Counted from the stretch's first letter, positions 12,557-24,560 are shown. The stretch: 64,000 nucleotides of DNA from Chinchilla lanigera (GCF_000276665.1 NW_004955481.1:5080694-5144693); one strand, 5' to 3'. A program made the numbers and translations. The notes: generated by a model not told the origin, from the letters alone.

Positions 12557-12731
12557 CTTTTTTCTTTTTCTTTTTCTTCTTTTTTTTGTCTTTTTTGAGA
12601 CAGGGTCTCACTTTGCAGTTCAGGCTGGCCTTGAGCTCACTTTGTAGCCCAGACTGGGCTCGAACTCCCAACAATCCTCCTGCCTCAGCCTCCCTAGTGC
12701 GATTATAAGCGTGAGCCACCATGCCCGGCTC
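12557..12731 (-). mobile_element. B1-type SINE
   Basis: Reverse B1 with a T-rich tail, 'ttttgagacagggtctcact', duplicated middle and 'gtgagccaccatgcccggct'. It lies head to tail with the B1 elements on both sides. Confidence 0.88.
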
Positions 12732-12737
12732 CGTGCC

Positions 12738-12863
12738 CTTTTTTTAAAAAAAAAATTGAGACAAGATCTCACTAAATGACCAAGTCTGGCCTTGAACTTT
12801 CAATCTTCGTGTTTCAGCCTCCTCAGTAGCTGGGATTACAGGCATGTGCTACTATGCCTGGTT
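12738..12863 (-). mobile_element. B1-type SINE, older
   Basis: Reverse B1: 'ttgagacaagatctcactaa' ... 'gtagctgggattacaggcat' 'gtgctactatgcctgg'. It is more diverged and lacks the duplicated middle. Confidence 0.8.
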
Positions 12864-12879
12864 TAGTATGGTATTTATT

Positions 12880-13032
12880 AAGGCTACTTTCATCTTAACT
12901 TTCTCATTTATAACATAGGAATACTAATAATATTCACCTTATGGGTTGGTTATGAGTACCAAATGAGATAACACTTTTGATAATACCTAGCATAGTGTCT
13001 GGCATTTAAAAATATTGTCAATAAATATTAGT
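12880..13032 (+). mobile_element. MIR-like fragment
   Basis: The stretch 'aactttctcatttataacat' ... 'aatgagataacacttttgat' ... 'tagcatagtgtctggcattt' follows the MIR pattern. Confidence 0.55.
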
Positions 13033-13050
13033 GTCCTTTCTTTCTTTTAT

Positions 13051-13142
13051 TTTTTTTTGTTTTTTTTCCGGTACTAGGAATCGAACTCACAACCTTGTGC
13101 TTGCCAGGCAGGCGCTGTGCCGCTGAGCTAAATCCCTAGCCC
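13051..13142 (-). mobile_element. ID-type SINE
   Basis: Reverse ID: 'ccggtactaggaatcgaact' ... 'ccgctgagctaaatccctag' 'cccc'. The flanks 'cctttctttctttta' and 'cctctttcttttctta' may be a decayed target duplication. Confidence 0.88.
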
Positions 13143-13241
13143 CTCTTTCTTTTCTTATACTGCCTTTGTAGATGTCTGGACAGTTCCATATGATATGCTT
13201 GACCTATTTTTTCTTTGTGGTGTACACTTATAATTGAACTA

Positions 13242-13535
13242 CAGTTGGCCTCGGTTTCCCAGATTCCACATCCTTGGATTCAACTGACTGTGTTGAAAAT
13301 ATTCAGAAACAAATTATATCTGTACTAAACATGCACATACTTTTTCTTGTCCTTATTCCCCAAACAAGAGAGTACGACAACTACTCACACACTATTTGCA
13401 TTGTATTAGGTGTTATCAATAATCTGGGGATCATTTAAAATATACTGAAGGGTATGTGTATGTTATACATCATTTTATATAAAGGGCTGGAGCATCCATA
13501 GAGTATCCATAGAGGATACTGTACTTGCAACTGTC
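13242..13535. mobile_element. Tigger-type non-autonomous DNA transposon
   Basis: It starts CAGTTGGCCTCGGT and ends GTACTTGCAACTGT, giving imperfect terminal inverted repeats (CAGTTG/CAACTG). Inside are the usual 'attccacatccttggattca', 'ctgtactaaacatgcacat' and 'attttatataaagggct' stretches of a Tigger-derived MER element. No transposase is encoded. Confidence 0.65.
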
Positions 13536-13544
13536 AAATCAGGG

Positions 13545-16500
13545 GTGGTTATCGTATTTTTCCTTTGAGACTATGGGTTTTCTCCTGGCAAGAGACTATG
13601 TCTTGCACAGCCTTGGTCTACTAGCAGGCCCTATACCCAGATGTTCAGTTAGCAGTTACTGAATAAAAACCTGGGTGGAAAAGAAAAAAAGCTTTATCAT
13701 TTTCCTTATGCCATTGCCTTGTCTCTACGGGGTGGGATTTATTGATTATATTGAGGCAAGAGCATAAATAAATCAGTATTTTTCAAGTTAAGTTCCACAA
13801 AAAGTTGGTGCGGCCCAGGACATAAACATCCTTATCCCTGTGCTCAGGTGATGCATGGAGCCAGGTGGGCCCAGGTGACTTTCTTTCTGCCCAGGACACA
13901 CATTGCACCACCACTGTCTTCTCCCTCCTCTGACTGTCCTCTGTAGGGAGGTGCACTCTCCTCTTCACAATCCCAGACTTGCTTCTTTTAATCGAGAATG
14001 AAAATATCTAGGGATGAGGAGAAAATAATCTTGAGAACAACATTTTCTAGCCCCCCAAGCTTTCCCCCAATCCCTGCACATTTCCCTCATTTGGTTTGGG
14101 TGTGAAGGTACAAATCATCCCTTCACCTTGTGAAACTGGGTTACTGTTTGATGATGCCAGGCCACAGCTGGCCCCTGAGAGATGTGTTACCATGGCAAAG
14201 AGTAAGGTCACCTTGTGGTTTCCCCGCTTGACCAGAGCTTGTTATGGCTAGATGCTCCTGCTGAAAATCAGAGGAAACCTGGAAATCAGAGGCTCACAGG
14301 CCCGCCCAAGTTGCTGGTGTGTCCCGTTTTCTCCAGCCTTCTGGACCCAGCCAGGGTTGCCAGTGCCTTTCATATCCACGCCTGGCATTTCCTTGCTCTC
14401 CGCTCTCCTGGGGCCGGTCTGCTTTCAGCAGATGCTGCCCCTCCCTCCACCAATCCAGGAGGGGCCCCGGCCTCTATGACAGCAAATCCATCGCACCACT
14501 TAGGTTTAATTAGAGCACAATGATGGATGATTAGTTTACACATCAAAGCACTGAAACAACTCAACAAATTGGCCCCATCCCAAAGCCCAGCGCAGGAGCT
14601 GGCCTTGAACTCAGAGGCTCTGCCTGCTGGGGCTGGGCAGCCAGCGATGAAAGCTCAGGAGCCCCATGCCGAGGTGCGCGGAGGGAGTTCTGTTTCCCAA
14701 GTGAAGCGGTGGATCCCAGCTGTTTCCACCCCTGATTGTGCCCCTGCGTCTCTCTCACCTTGGCTTTCTTCCTCAAAACCCTCCCTTGGCTGCTGCCTGA
14801 AGTTCATGTTGTCGCCCCTCAATTATTTGCGGACTTGACTGTACCATCCATGTGTCACCCAAGCTCTTTGCTGATCCTTTCTCTCTCTCTTTTTTTGCCC
14901 TGTTACTTTTCAAGTGGGATTTTGACTGTTCATTAGGACACTTACCAAGGAAAGAGACAGAAAGGCAAACAAGTTAATCATCAAACCAGTTCGCTTAGCT
15001 ACTATCTGATGATCTTTTTGTTTGAGGTTTGATGGGGAAAGAGATACCAGTTATAGGTTGCAACGAGGTGAGTGAATTATTTCTGAGTATCTTTCATATG
15101 TACTCTTTCTCATTCCTTATAAATGACCGAGAGGCGGCTGAACACATGGTAGCATCCTACATTACACGATCTTTACACTATAATAAGTATATTATTACAG
15201 ATTTCAGACCCCTTATGGTTATGTTGGGGCCGGAGAGGCTGCCCGTGTGTTGGGAGACAAATTAATTTGGTTCTTTGGGCTAAAAGACTAGTCTGTTCAT
15301 ACTAATGATCAATTAATTAATTGAAAACAAACCATAGCCCCTTCCTAAAAGTCCACCTAGTGAGCCAAATGGATTTTCTTACTTGGTGTCCACACATACC
15401 CACCAAAATAATTGGCGCATTCTGCTCCAAAGTCAAAGTCAATGGCAGAGGAGCGACTTGAATCTAGGCCTTCCTCATAGCCCTTATCCCTCAGGATCAA
15501 GTGATCTTTCTAATTGTCAGAAGCAACAGGGCGATGGCTACATAAAAATCTCATGGATCACAAAGACTCCGGCCTTTTCTCTGAACAATTGGTGGAGGCA
15601 CAGTGCGTGACAGGATTCTAGTCCTCCTGCTGGGGCCCATGGGGGTGAACGGGCATCAGCCTCAGCACTGTGATGTGGGCAGACAGATGAATGCTGGCTG
15701 CCTCTAGCACAGGACAGTGGGCGGGAGCTGAACAGGGTTCAGACCGCTTGCTGTAAGCAAAGTACTTCACAAGGCGGATGACAGTGCATTATTAGCATAA
15801 ACCAGGAGCCTATTGATCTGGCTGATTAGAAAGTCTTCCAAGGCACTGGGGTAATTAGCACAATTTACAGAGTAGTAGTTATCAGCTCCATTGCCTAATT
15901 AACAATGTAAATATCTCTCTAAATGACATTTTATAATCATGATCAGACCCGCTAGCATTTGCCCTGTTCACCCTGATTCCTTCCCAGATGTACAGATAGT
16001 CGCCTTTTTCCCATGACTAACATCACGTTTCTGCATCACATATGATAAAGCCAATGTATGGGCCCCACATCTCCTCTTTCGTATCTTACTTGGGGTCTGC
16101 TGTGCCTTCGCCTTGCCAGTCCAAAATATACAATCTGCCAATTGAATTGCCAATTAAAAGTACTTAATTAGACATGAAAGGGGAGTTCTGTCATGTTCTG
16201 GATTCTGAACTATTTTTTATTTGTGTGCTTAGCAGGATAAGTCATCTCAAATTAGCATCACATTTTTCCCTCTGAAAAGCACGTGCAAAATGGGGCTATT
16301 AAGAGGAGAGCTCTAAACAATATCTGTGTACACTTGTCCTGGGCACAAAGAATCATCCCAAACGCATATGCTGTGTTGGCAAACAGGGCTGTTCTTCATA
16401 TTTATTTTATTTCCTTATCATTTCTTGGTGAATTAATGTTTGCCATAGACTACTGGGCCTGCCTAATCAAACATATGTGCAGAGGACTACTGCTTGTTTT

Positions 16501-16570
16501 ATTTTTTACTTTAAATTTACCTACGATTTAGAGTAGCCAGGTCATACCAATAGATAGATTGTTGTCTTTT
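13545..16570. other. Long repeat-poor unique region
   Basis: About 3 kb with no SINE, LINE or LTR that I recognise, which is striking for this window. GC-moderate sequence (14.2-14.8 kb) passes into AT-rich sequence with many TAATTA/ATTA motifs. The frames present (for example 14215-14523 and 14527-14838) have no domains or splice context that I can support. Confidence 0.6.
15780..16560. promoter_or_regulatory. Candidate conserved non-coding element (enhancer-like)
   Basis: AT-rich, non-repetitive sequence is dense in homeodomain-type motifs: 'cattattagcata', 'tgattagaaag', 'ggtaattagcac', 'gcctaattaacaatg' and 'cttaattagac'. Other AT-rich protein-binding-like words also occur. Such blocks in gene-poor DNA near developmental genes such as NLK are often conserved enhancers. 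No comparison could be made here. Confidence 0.35.
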
Positions 16571-16584
16571 GTCTAAAGTTCCAG

Positions 16585-16633
16585 CGAGACCCAGTCTCAA
16601 AAAAAGACAAAAAATTAAAAAAATTTTAAAAAA
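16585..16633 (+). mobile_element. Extremely 5'-truncated B1 SINE
   Basis: Only the last 49 bases of a B1 remain (cgagacccagtctcaaaaaa and an A-rich tail). An 11-base perfect duplication TAAAGTTCCAG flanks it at 16574-16584 and 16634-16644, so it inserted in this short form. Confidence 0.8.
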
Positions 16634-16644
16634 TAAAGTTCCAG

Positions 16645-17459
16645 ATGGCATACACACAAATCCTCCCTGTGGATGGGAATTTCAGAGGCTTGCACCCTCC
16701 CTGGAAAGAATGCCCCCCAATCTTTCCACTGTTAGAGTCCCGATGATTTCACTTGGTGGATTATTCACTTCTTTTTCGCTCCCACTAATTACATGACAGT
16801 CAGTGCCGTCACACAGCTACAAAATGTGGGAGAAAAGTAGAAAGGAAGGAAAGGGAATTTAGCATAAAGCAGTGCATGTTACGCTGGTAAAATGATATGG
16901 AAGACGAAAATGAATTTTGTAGGCATTTGCTGTGGGACTTCATTAACCGTCTTGCCCTTATTTGCCATTATCATTGATTTGCGTGATAAGTGCCAATTAT
17001 ATGTGTCATAAGTATACTCCTTTTTGCCGAAGACAAGAGATCTTATGTGTGATGCAAATAAGGGTTCTCAGAATGCTAATTCTGTAATGAGTCAATGTAT
17101 TCTTCAAGGAGTTTATAGTAGAGGGGGAATAAAACATGTGCATAAATAATTATAATGCAAAGTAGGAAACTGGTGTGCCAGGAGACAGTACCCAAAGAAT
17201 TATGGCCCCCCGAAAGGGTGGTGAAATAAGTTATAGTTGAAAGATGCGGCAGGGCCTGCTCGAAGGTTGGGGAAAATTGGCATGAAAGCAAAGTGAGAGT
17301 ATCGAGTAAGGTTTCTACACGACAGGAGTAAGAAAACACAGAGGTAGGGCAGCAAGAAAGGTAATGAGGTACAAAATGTTTACCATGAGGTGAGGAATGG
17401 GAGGAGGAAAATACTGCAGGCAAGGCTGTGAAGGTCAGTCAGGATTCCATCACTACCGC
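16645..17459. other. Repeat-poor unique sequence
   Basis: AT-rich unique sequence. The minus-strand frame at 17076-17423 (115 codons) has no recognised similarity. A stretch at 16930-17090 is again rich in short AT motifs. Confidence 0.5.
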
Positions 17460-17545
17460 TCAAATAGGAGGATCGTGAGTTGAAAGCCAGCCTGGGCTAC
17501 TTAACAGGACCCTGTCACAAACCAAAACAACCACAACAAAAAACT
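17460..17545 (+). mobile_element. B1 3' fragment
   Basis: The stretch 'aggaggatcgtgagttgaaa' 'gccagcctgggctac' with 'ggaccctgtcacaaaccaaa' is the distal half of a B1, with a CAAA-rich tail. Confidence 0.7.
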
Positions 17546-17604
17546 TATTTATAGACACAGATATGAATTTCATATCACTGTCATACGTCACACAAGGTTC
17601 TGTC

Positions 17605-17768
17605 TTTTTTTTTTTTTTTTTTGTCTTTTTGAGACAGGGTCTCACTATGCAGTTCAGGCTGGACTTGAGCTTACTTTGTAGCCCAGGCTGGTCTCGAACT
17701 TGCATGAATCTTCCTGCTTCAGCCTCCTGAGTGCTAGGATTACAGGTGTGTGCCACCATGACTGGCTT
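17605..17768 (-). mobile_element. B1-type SINE
   Basis: Reverse B1: a run of 18 T, 'ttttgagacagggtctcact', duplicated middle and 'gattacaggtgtgtgccacc' 'atgactggct'. Confidence 0.9.
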
Positions 17769-19029
17769 AATGTTCCTTCTTTTGCTGTGTAAGTAGGCAG
17801 AGGCAAGACGCTGTAAACACCTCCTGTTCTTTGAGTTCTCTTTGCCTTTGTTCATTTCCCCATAACCCCAGACCAAGTGCTGACTAGTGTGGATCCAGAC
17901 AGCCACAAAGTCGGTGCCTTTGTTGTCTACGATACTGTACACAGCTGTGGTTCCATTGCTGAGAGGGGGCCCAGCACCCAGCAGCAGGCCAAAGGGGGCT
18001 ATGTGCTGACAAAATCTATCAGTATTTGGTGATCAAGCAGAAATATCTAGGTCACAGGTTTTGGCAACCTGTGTGGGGTAAATGTGGCCCACTGTCAGCT
18101 TCTTCGGTGAAGCTCACTCTTTGATACACTGGATTCTGACATCCCAAAACCATCTTCCCTGGGCTGAATTAGCTATTTTTGAACACCAGCAAGTTAAAAA
18201 TAACCTCCATCCATCTCCTGGATACAGTTCTGTACTTTCCAGCAGGGATTTTTCATCCTCCCCACACTCTCAACCCCTCACCTGCCCTTGGTTGGGGGTG
18301 GAATGGGAGTGGGCTTGGGCTGGTGGTCTGGTGGGAACCCCCTAGCTCTGGAGTGAATGCAGGGGTCAGGAAGGCCAGCTGGCCTGCAGTTCAAGTGTTA
18401 AACCAGCATTTCCCCTGTGAGCTAAATCAGAGCAGTTCATCTCTCTGGATTCCAGACATTTCTGACCTAACAAAGGGTTTCTTAAAAATATCAAATAAAA
18501 GATATTTTAAACAGTTTTGGAATGGTATGTTTATGCTCAAATAAAATTTAATTAATGTCCTTCTCCTTCGTCTTCGCTGGTTTTTCTTCTTTTATGCAGG
18601 AATGTTTTCAATTTCTTTGTTGTTGTTTTAACATGTACTAACATTAAATAGAGACTGGGCAGAGCAAGAGTCTCTAGGTGGCCAACACCGTACAATGTTT
18701 CTGGAAGAAACATGCAAGCAGATGACCCAAGTCTGCTGAGAAGCCAGGGAAGCTGGGGACAGAAAAGGAGCCATTACCTACAACAACATGGAAGTCATTG
18801 AAAACCTGTTCGCAGTAGTGAGGGTGGAAGCCAACTAAATGTCTCCGCTGAAGGATAAATGGGGGAATGGTAAGCAAGGAAGTGAGATGGCCTGAGGAGA
18901 CAGCTGTCCTGATGGCTTCTTGTCACTGAGATCTCAGTCTAAATGTTGTCTCTTTAGAGTAGCCATTGAGTAATGATCGCATGACCATATTTTGTTTCTC
19001 TACAAAGTATTTATTTTTGACCTGATCAT
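17769..19029. other. Unique sequence, no gene recognised
   Basis: No repeat could be assigned. A 100-base segment near 17880-18010 stays open on both strands, but I recognise no family and see no splice signals that would make it an exon. Confidence 0.5.
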
Positions 19030-19345
19030 GTCTATTTTTCTTTTTCTCCCTTCCTTCCTCCCTCCCTTCTTTCTTCCCTCCCTTCTTCCTTTCTCTCTTT
19101 CTCTTTTTTTTTTTTTTTTTTTTTTGGTCTCTTGGGGCAGGGTCTCACTATGCAGTTCAGGCTGGTCTTGAGCTCACTTTGTAGCCCAGGCTGGTCTCGA
19201 ACTTGTGACGATCCTCCTGCCTCAGCCTCCTGAGTGCTGGGATTACAGGTGTGCGCCACCACGCCCAGCTGCTCCCTTCTTTCTTTTTCCCTCTCTCTCC
19301 TTTTTGTTTTCCCTCCACCTCCCTCCTTCTCTGTCTCAGTCTCTC
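19030..19345 (+). repeat. Polypyrimidine tract, split by a SINE
   Basis: CCTT/CTTT/CTCC-rich sequence runs 19036-19103 and 19271-19345, on either side of the B1 at 19104-19270. The SINE seems to have entered a pre-existing tract. Confidence 0.85.
19104..19270 (-). mobile_element. B1-type SINE
   Basis: Reverse B1: long T run, 'gcagggtctcactatgcagt', duplicated middle and 'gattacaggtgtgcgccacc' 'acgcccagct'. Confidence 0.92.
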
Positions 19346-19584
19346 TTTCTTTGCATGCTCTAGGAAACTGTCCATGGACAATGATCATATATGTTTTATT
19401 TTTTCCATCTACCTACAACCTAGAAGGCTACTGTTCTATAAATACTTGTTGGCTGTATAGATAAAACTATGAGTATGACAAAGAGAAAAAAACCTATCTG
19501 GTAGGCAGTATAGAGCAAAGAGGGGATGCCTGCTCTTTGTTTTGTTTTGTTCACTGACTTTTGAATAGGAACCTCTTGTCCAGG

Positions 19585-19727
19585 GCTGGTCAAACTTTAA
19601 TGTGCTTTGGAAGCATCTGGGGATCTTGTTAAAATGCAGATTCTGATTCTGCAGTGCAGGTGGGAGTTGCTGCATTTCTAACAGCTCTCAGATGAGGCTC
19701 AGGTTGCTGGCCCGTGAATCACATTTT
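19585..19727 (+). mobile_element. MER5-like (hAT-Charlie) element
   Basis: It contains 'caaactttaatgtgctttgg', 'gatcttgttaaaatgcagat', 'tgcatttctaacagctctca' and 'gaatcacattttgag', the pattern of MER5A/B. Confidence 0.65.
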
Positions 19728-19729
19728 GA

Positions 19730-21360
19730 GTAGGAAGGGCCTAGGCCGCTCTGGCGCTGTGTGTTGCTTAGACAGAACAGGTGGTAAAGTGCAGATTAGT
19801 GAAGGAGGAGAGAGGCGATTACTCTGGGAGCAAGGACTTGAGGAACACAGAGGGGACAGGATCAAGAGAACCAGCAGGGGAATGAATTTCTCAAAAGTAG
19901 AAGGAAAGTTCCCTTAGTGTATCAGGGGAGAGGGAGAAGGGGAGAGAAGGGGAAGGTCTTGTCTCCTGGTGTTTAGCTTTTCAGTGAGGTCATCAGCTGG
20001 GGTGGGGAAGTTCTGAGACACAGTCATTTACAGTCATTTGCTTCCCATGGGGTTCCCGGCATGCCTTTGAGGTTGGACCCTAAATTTAGAGTAATCCCCA
20101 TCAGTTCTGCTGTGTAATTTTCTCAGTATTAATCTGCTGGGGTGCAGGTTGGAGTGGGATGATAGATTCAGCCGGACACAGTGAGTGAGGGTTTTGGTGA
20201 CAGAGAGGGCATTGTGTGACACAGGCACTGTGCAGGACACTGCTCTTCCACCCCTACTCACGTGGGGCTGCTGTGTGGGAGGGACAGATCGGTCTGATAT
20301 AGTCACATGAATGCATATCTGTGCATGTGTGTCCTGTATGTAACTAGCAGCACTGCTGATGCCCCACCCAGGGTGCCTTGAGCCTGACCCTTGTGCTCTT
20401 TCTGGCTGATTTTCAGTGCCAGCAGCTGCATCTCTTTTTCCTAAGAGAAGTACCAGGGGGTTAGCACCCGAGAGCAGGGTCCCCCCAGCCACTAACAGGA
20501 ACTGGTGTAGACATGCCCAGGGGTGGGCAGGGAGATACCCGAGGTATGTGTTCCACTCGGCCTCCTGACACGATGCAGCTCCGCTGCTCTTGCACAAAAG
20601 GTGACCTGCTCTGCAGTGCTTACTTTATGGGCCGCCCTCCCTTTCCACTCCCTAGCTGGCTGTTTTCTAGGCTCCCCTTCCAAGTAAACTACTTGCTTTA
20701 AAATCCTTGCTTCAGGCCCCTTTTCCGTGGGAACCCAAACAGGAGCGTGTATATATAATTATACATTGTGACGCATCCGCATCCGTGGGGAAAGGCAGGC
20801 AGGCTCTTGTTTAGGGGCGGGTCTCTGCCCAGCGTGTGTGGCAGTGGGGGACTGGGGAAAGTGAGGAGACCTGTGCGTTGAGATCTAAAGGAGGAACAGG
20901 GTGGAAGGGACATGGTGCATTTGAGGCTCTGGGGGCCACTGTAGCTGCAGTAGAGGTCCAGAAGTGAAGCTTAAGTAGCCAGACCCTGCAAGGTCTTGTA
21001 GGATACAGGGAGGAGTTTGGCATGAGGTATTCAGAGAATGCTGAAAAGCCATGAAGGAGTCTACTGCAGGACAAGGACAGGATTAGCCCTGCCCCTAACA
21101 ATAAGCAAAGGACAGGAGAGCCCAGGTGGGAGGGATGGAGTTCTGCGGCCTCTGTAATGACCCCGATCCTTGCGTGGAACTTTGCATGTGAAGTCTCTAC
21201 AAATGTTTGCTGACCTGGAGGGTAACTATAATTTGATTGACCAGAACAACTTATTTCCTGGGCAAGGCAAATGATGGTTTCCCTTCATTAATGTTGCCCC
21301 TTGACCCCCACTTTGCTTAACGTTATCAGCTGTTTTTCTTTAAAAGAGCACCAGCAGGAG
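19730..21360. other. Unique sequence, no gene recognised
   Basis: Moderately GC-rich sequence without a recognised repeat; the 20.9-21.1 kb stretch may be old L2-like sequence. The minus-strand frame at 20034-20597 (187 codons) is the longest in this part. It shows no family features, biased composition (many His, Ser, Arg) and no splice context, so I regard it as chance. Confidence 0.5.
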
Positions 21361-21365
21361 AATTC

Positions 21366-21475
21366 CATTCTCTTTTCCCCCTCCTCCCTTCTCTTCTCTT
21401 TTCCTTTCCCTTCTTCTCCTCCCTTCTTTCTGCTCCTTCTCCTTCTTTCCTCCTTCTAAATTCCTCTCTCCTTTT
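21366..21475 (+). repeat. Polypyrimidine tract
   Basis: About 110 bases of CTTTT/CCTCC-type sequence. Confidence 0.85.
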
Positions 21476-21479
21476 AAAT

Positions 21480-23720
21480 AATCCCGTTTAGTAAAATTGT
21501 TTATTTCCTTCCTACAGTCTCCATTTCTATTAATGGTGACATTTAATTCCTATCTGTGGCTATCTTAAGACTGCGGATGTCACCAGCGGAAACAGAACTA
21601 CACTTTGTGAACAAGATAATTTAAAAGTGGATCTGCAGTCAAACATCATCAAAATGCAAAAAAGAAAAATGTTCCCAAGCCTGTGACCCCTTTGGTAATG
21701 GTGCCACATGAGCATCCAGTACGCAGTTATCCGTTTAAGGGAAAAATTCCATCCCAAAGGTAATTTACACACAAAATAATTGTATGTATGGGTGCAATAC
21801 AATTTACACCTTAAATCATGAGGCATCAAAGGTATTTTCTAGAGATGAAAAAGTGGAGACTCGCATTCAGAGGTGACATAAACCTATCACCAATGTGGTC
21901 TCGTGGGTGACCACGGTCAATAAATTACTATAGAACACACCAGCAATATAGAATGACATACATCAGTTGGTAAGGTTAGATTTATGTCACTGCAGAAAGT
22001 AATGCAAGCTAGAAGACGAGGGAGGTTAAAATCCAGCCCGTAAATTATTCTTTAAGAGTGTTCTAAATAGTCACAATTGAACCCTTTTCGCTCTTGTACT
22101 CCTTTTTATAAAAATCGTGAAATCTTTGCTCATCCCCTTCCACCTAGCAATTAAAGAAGAAAAGATGCTACATGTCTGAAATCTCACATAACCTTTTACA
22201 CCCAATATTTCCGTTGTCTTAACAAACAAATCTTGAGTAGTCACTGAGGGTTATGTTTTGCAACACCCGGGGTGGTGAAGATCTGTTCATCGGGTTTTCC
22301 AGTTTTGCCCGGGTGTCCTCCCTTGGCATATTCACTCATCCCCCCATGCCCCTCACCCTGTGTTCTGGCAGGATTTGAGACATGCAAATTGCAAACTGGT
22401 AAATAGCAACTTTGCATATTTTGAATAGAAGAGAACAATGTGGCACCACTCAGTCTGTTCTCAGGGAAATCTGATATAATAGTGAGCAAGAGCAAGGGCA
22501 GATCGCAGGTCCTAAGTATTTTTTTCAAAGTGTTTATTATGCTTATTAAATCTATTGTAGACTGATGAATTAATTTGAATTATTTACATGGTCAACCTTT
22601 GAGACAATAACCTGATTTAATCAGAGCATGCAAATGTATCATTTCTCTTTGAAATCTAAAAACAGGTTTAAGCTGAAGGCATCGAGACTTGTATCATTCC
22701 CTACAAGTACTGGTTACAAACCTGCGCTTGTCAAGCTAAGTGACATAATGTCAGAAACCAAGAGAATGTGGTGAAGTATTGCTTAGGGGAGTTGATAAAC
22801 TTCCCTGGGAAAACATGCCCCCTGGACAGGCAAGTCTTGGATGACAAATTTCTTAAGTAAAAAGTCTTAAAAGTTCTGTTTATCTGTAAATATCACACAA
22901 AGTCTGACACAGGGGTGTTCACCTGCTGAAATTTCAGTGTAAAGAAAAAAAGACATGATAGGAATGATTGGTTTTCGTTAGATTGTGGGCCAGTGTCTTT
23001 TTAGTGAGTGTTTGCATCGGTGAGAATTCTTTAGTTGTACTACTGAAGCTGTGAGAACTTAAGGTTTCTGTCGAGTTAAAAGTGACACACATGATTCAAT
23101 TACTTTTCAATCCAAGTTCCCGTTGGGACTTGGAAAAACATTGGAGATTGTTGTCCCCAACTCTTACTTTGGGTTTTTAAATTTTTCCTCTTGTTTAGAT
23201 ATTCATAAGGAATTTTTGGGAAAGGTAAAATCTTGTGTGTTTATAAAAAGAGAAGATGCACAAACGATTCTGAAGGTGGAAGCTTTCGGAGGTAAAGTGA
23301 ACAGCTTGCATCCTGAATATTTTATGATCTAGGTATTAGAAGGCTGTTTCTGAAGCAGGAACACAGTGATCTAGGAACAAAAGGGAGACAGGGCTAGAGA
23401 ACAGACTGTGAAATGACTTAAAAATATTAAGTGATCCTAAGGCTGCACACAGGAGTAGATGATGTTACTGTAGATTGTTCCTAATAAGGGCGCTAAAAGT
23501 GTAATGATTTATTGATTGGATCTGCACTAACGATGTGCCCCTGATTATGCATGTGTAAATAAAAGGGCTGATTTATGAAGGTACAATAAGATCTTTTAGA
23601 TATATGTGCTCCATGTGTACATATTGAAAATAAATGGAGGCAATTATCTGAATATTTCAGGGGAGGGATCCCCTCCCCTCAACACACACTGACTTCGAGG
23701 TCCATGGTCTACTATATCAG
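21480..23720. other. Repeat-poor unique AT-rich region
   Basis: About 2.2 kb with no recognised SINE, LINE or LTR and no exon. Its composition and lack of insertions resemble the 14-16.6 kb block and fit selectively maintained non-coding DNA upstream of the promoter island. Confidence 0.5.
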
Positions 23721-23724
23721 GTGA

Positions 23725-23850
23725 AGAGAAAAAAAGAAGAAGAAAGAGAAGGAGAAGGAGAAGGAGGAGAGGAAAGGGAAGAGGAAGAGCAAAGAAAGAA
23801 AGGAAGGAAGAGGAAAGGAAGGAAGGAAGGATGGAAGGAAGAGAATTTCT
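23725..23850 (+). repeat. Polypurine tract
   Basis: GAA/GGAAG/GAAGAGG-rich sequence of about 125 bases, close to a run of 24 A at 23880-23903. Confidence 0.88.
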
Positions 23851-24199
23851 AAGGAGAGGCAGAGGGGGAAAGGCAAGTCAAAAAAAAAAAAAAAAAAAAA
23901 AAAACCAAAACAAAACAGGTCTGTTGAGAAATATGCCCTGCTTCTTTTAACTGAAGAAAAATAGATTCCCAGGTGCTACCAAGAAGAACTCTTTTCCTAA
24001 AAAAAAAGACGACAAAAGAAAAAAAGACAACATTATAAGAAATTGTCCCGTTAAAGCAAGTACACACGGAGTCTGTGTAAGGAAATCAGCCTTTTCATTA
24101 CAGATAGGTTTAAAAAGCCCTGGAGGAGAGACGTGAACAAGAAGCAATATTATCCACCGGCAACCTGGCCCAGGGAAACTCGACAGCGTCATTGAATAG

Positions 24200-24560
24200 G
24201 GAGTTCGTCTCATGATAAAGACTCATCTTTATTCCTTTCAGGATATAAAACTTGTATTTAAATCAATTCAGAGAAGCACTTCGGCTTTAAATATCAGCGA
24301 GCAGGGAGAGCCTATTTAATGAAACAGCATTATTTCATTTTCAAAGAATGATACTGGCAGTAGCTCTGAGTTTAAATTCTGTATTCTTTCCCTCAATTAT
24401 AATTATAGATGGGTCTGAAAGGAAGCATGCCTATTACTGTCATATTTATTCTTTTGACAGGTGTTATGGAACTGTAATTTGATGAAATGACTCAAAACGC
24501 AGATTTCTACCCAAACATAATTCCTGTCATCAGCACGGGAGGTTTGGGAAAAGTTCTCTA
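24200..24560. promoter_or_regulatory. Candidate conserved element just upstream of the CpG island
   Basis: AT-rich, non-repetitive, with motif-like words 'ttaaatatcagcgag', 'gaaacagcattatttcattt', 'ccctcaattataattataga' and 'gaaatgactcaaaacgc' (AP-1/NRL-like). The location is directly 5' of the likely promoter. Conservation was not tested. Confidence 0.3.

Noticed and set aside
17870..18060. Possible exon-like segment open on both strands
   Set aside because: No family recognised, no matching splice sites in a consistent phase, no neighbouring exons.
20034..20597. 187-codon minus-strand open frame
   Set aside because: No recognisable domain, signal or splice context; composition looks like chance in moderately GC-rich DNA.
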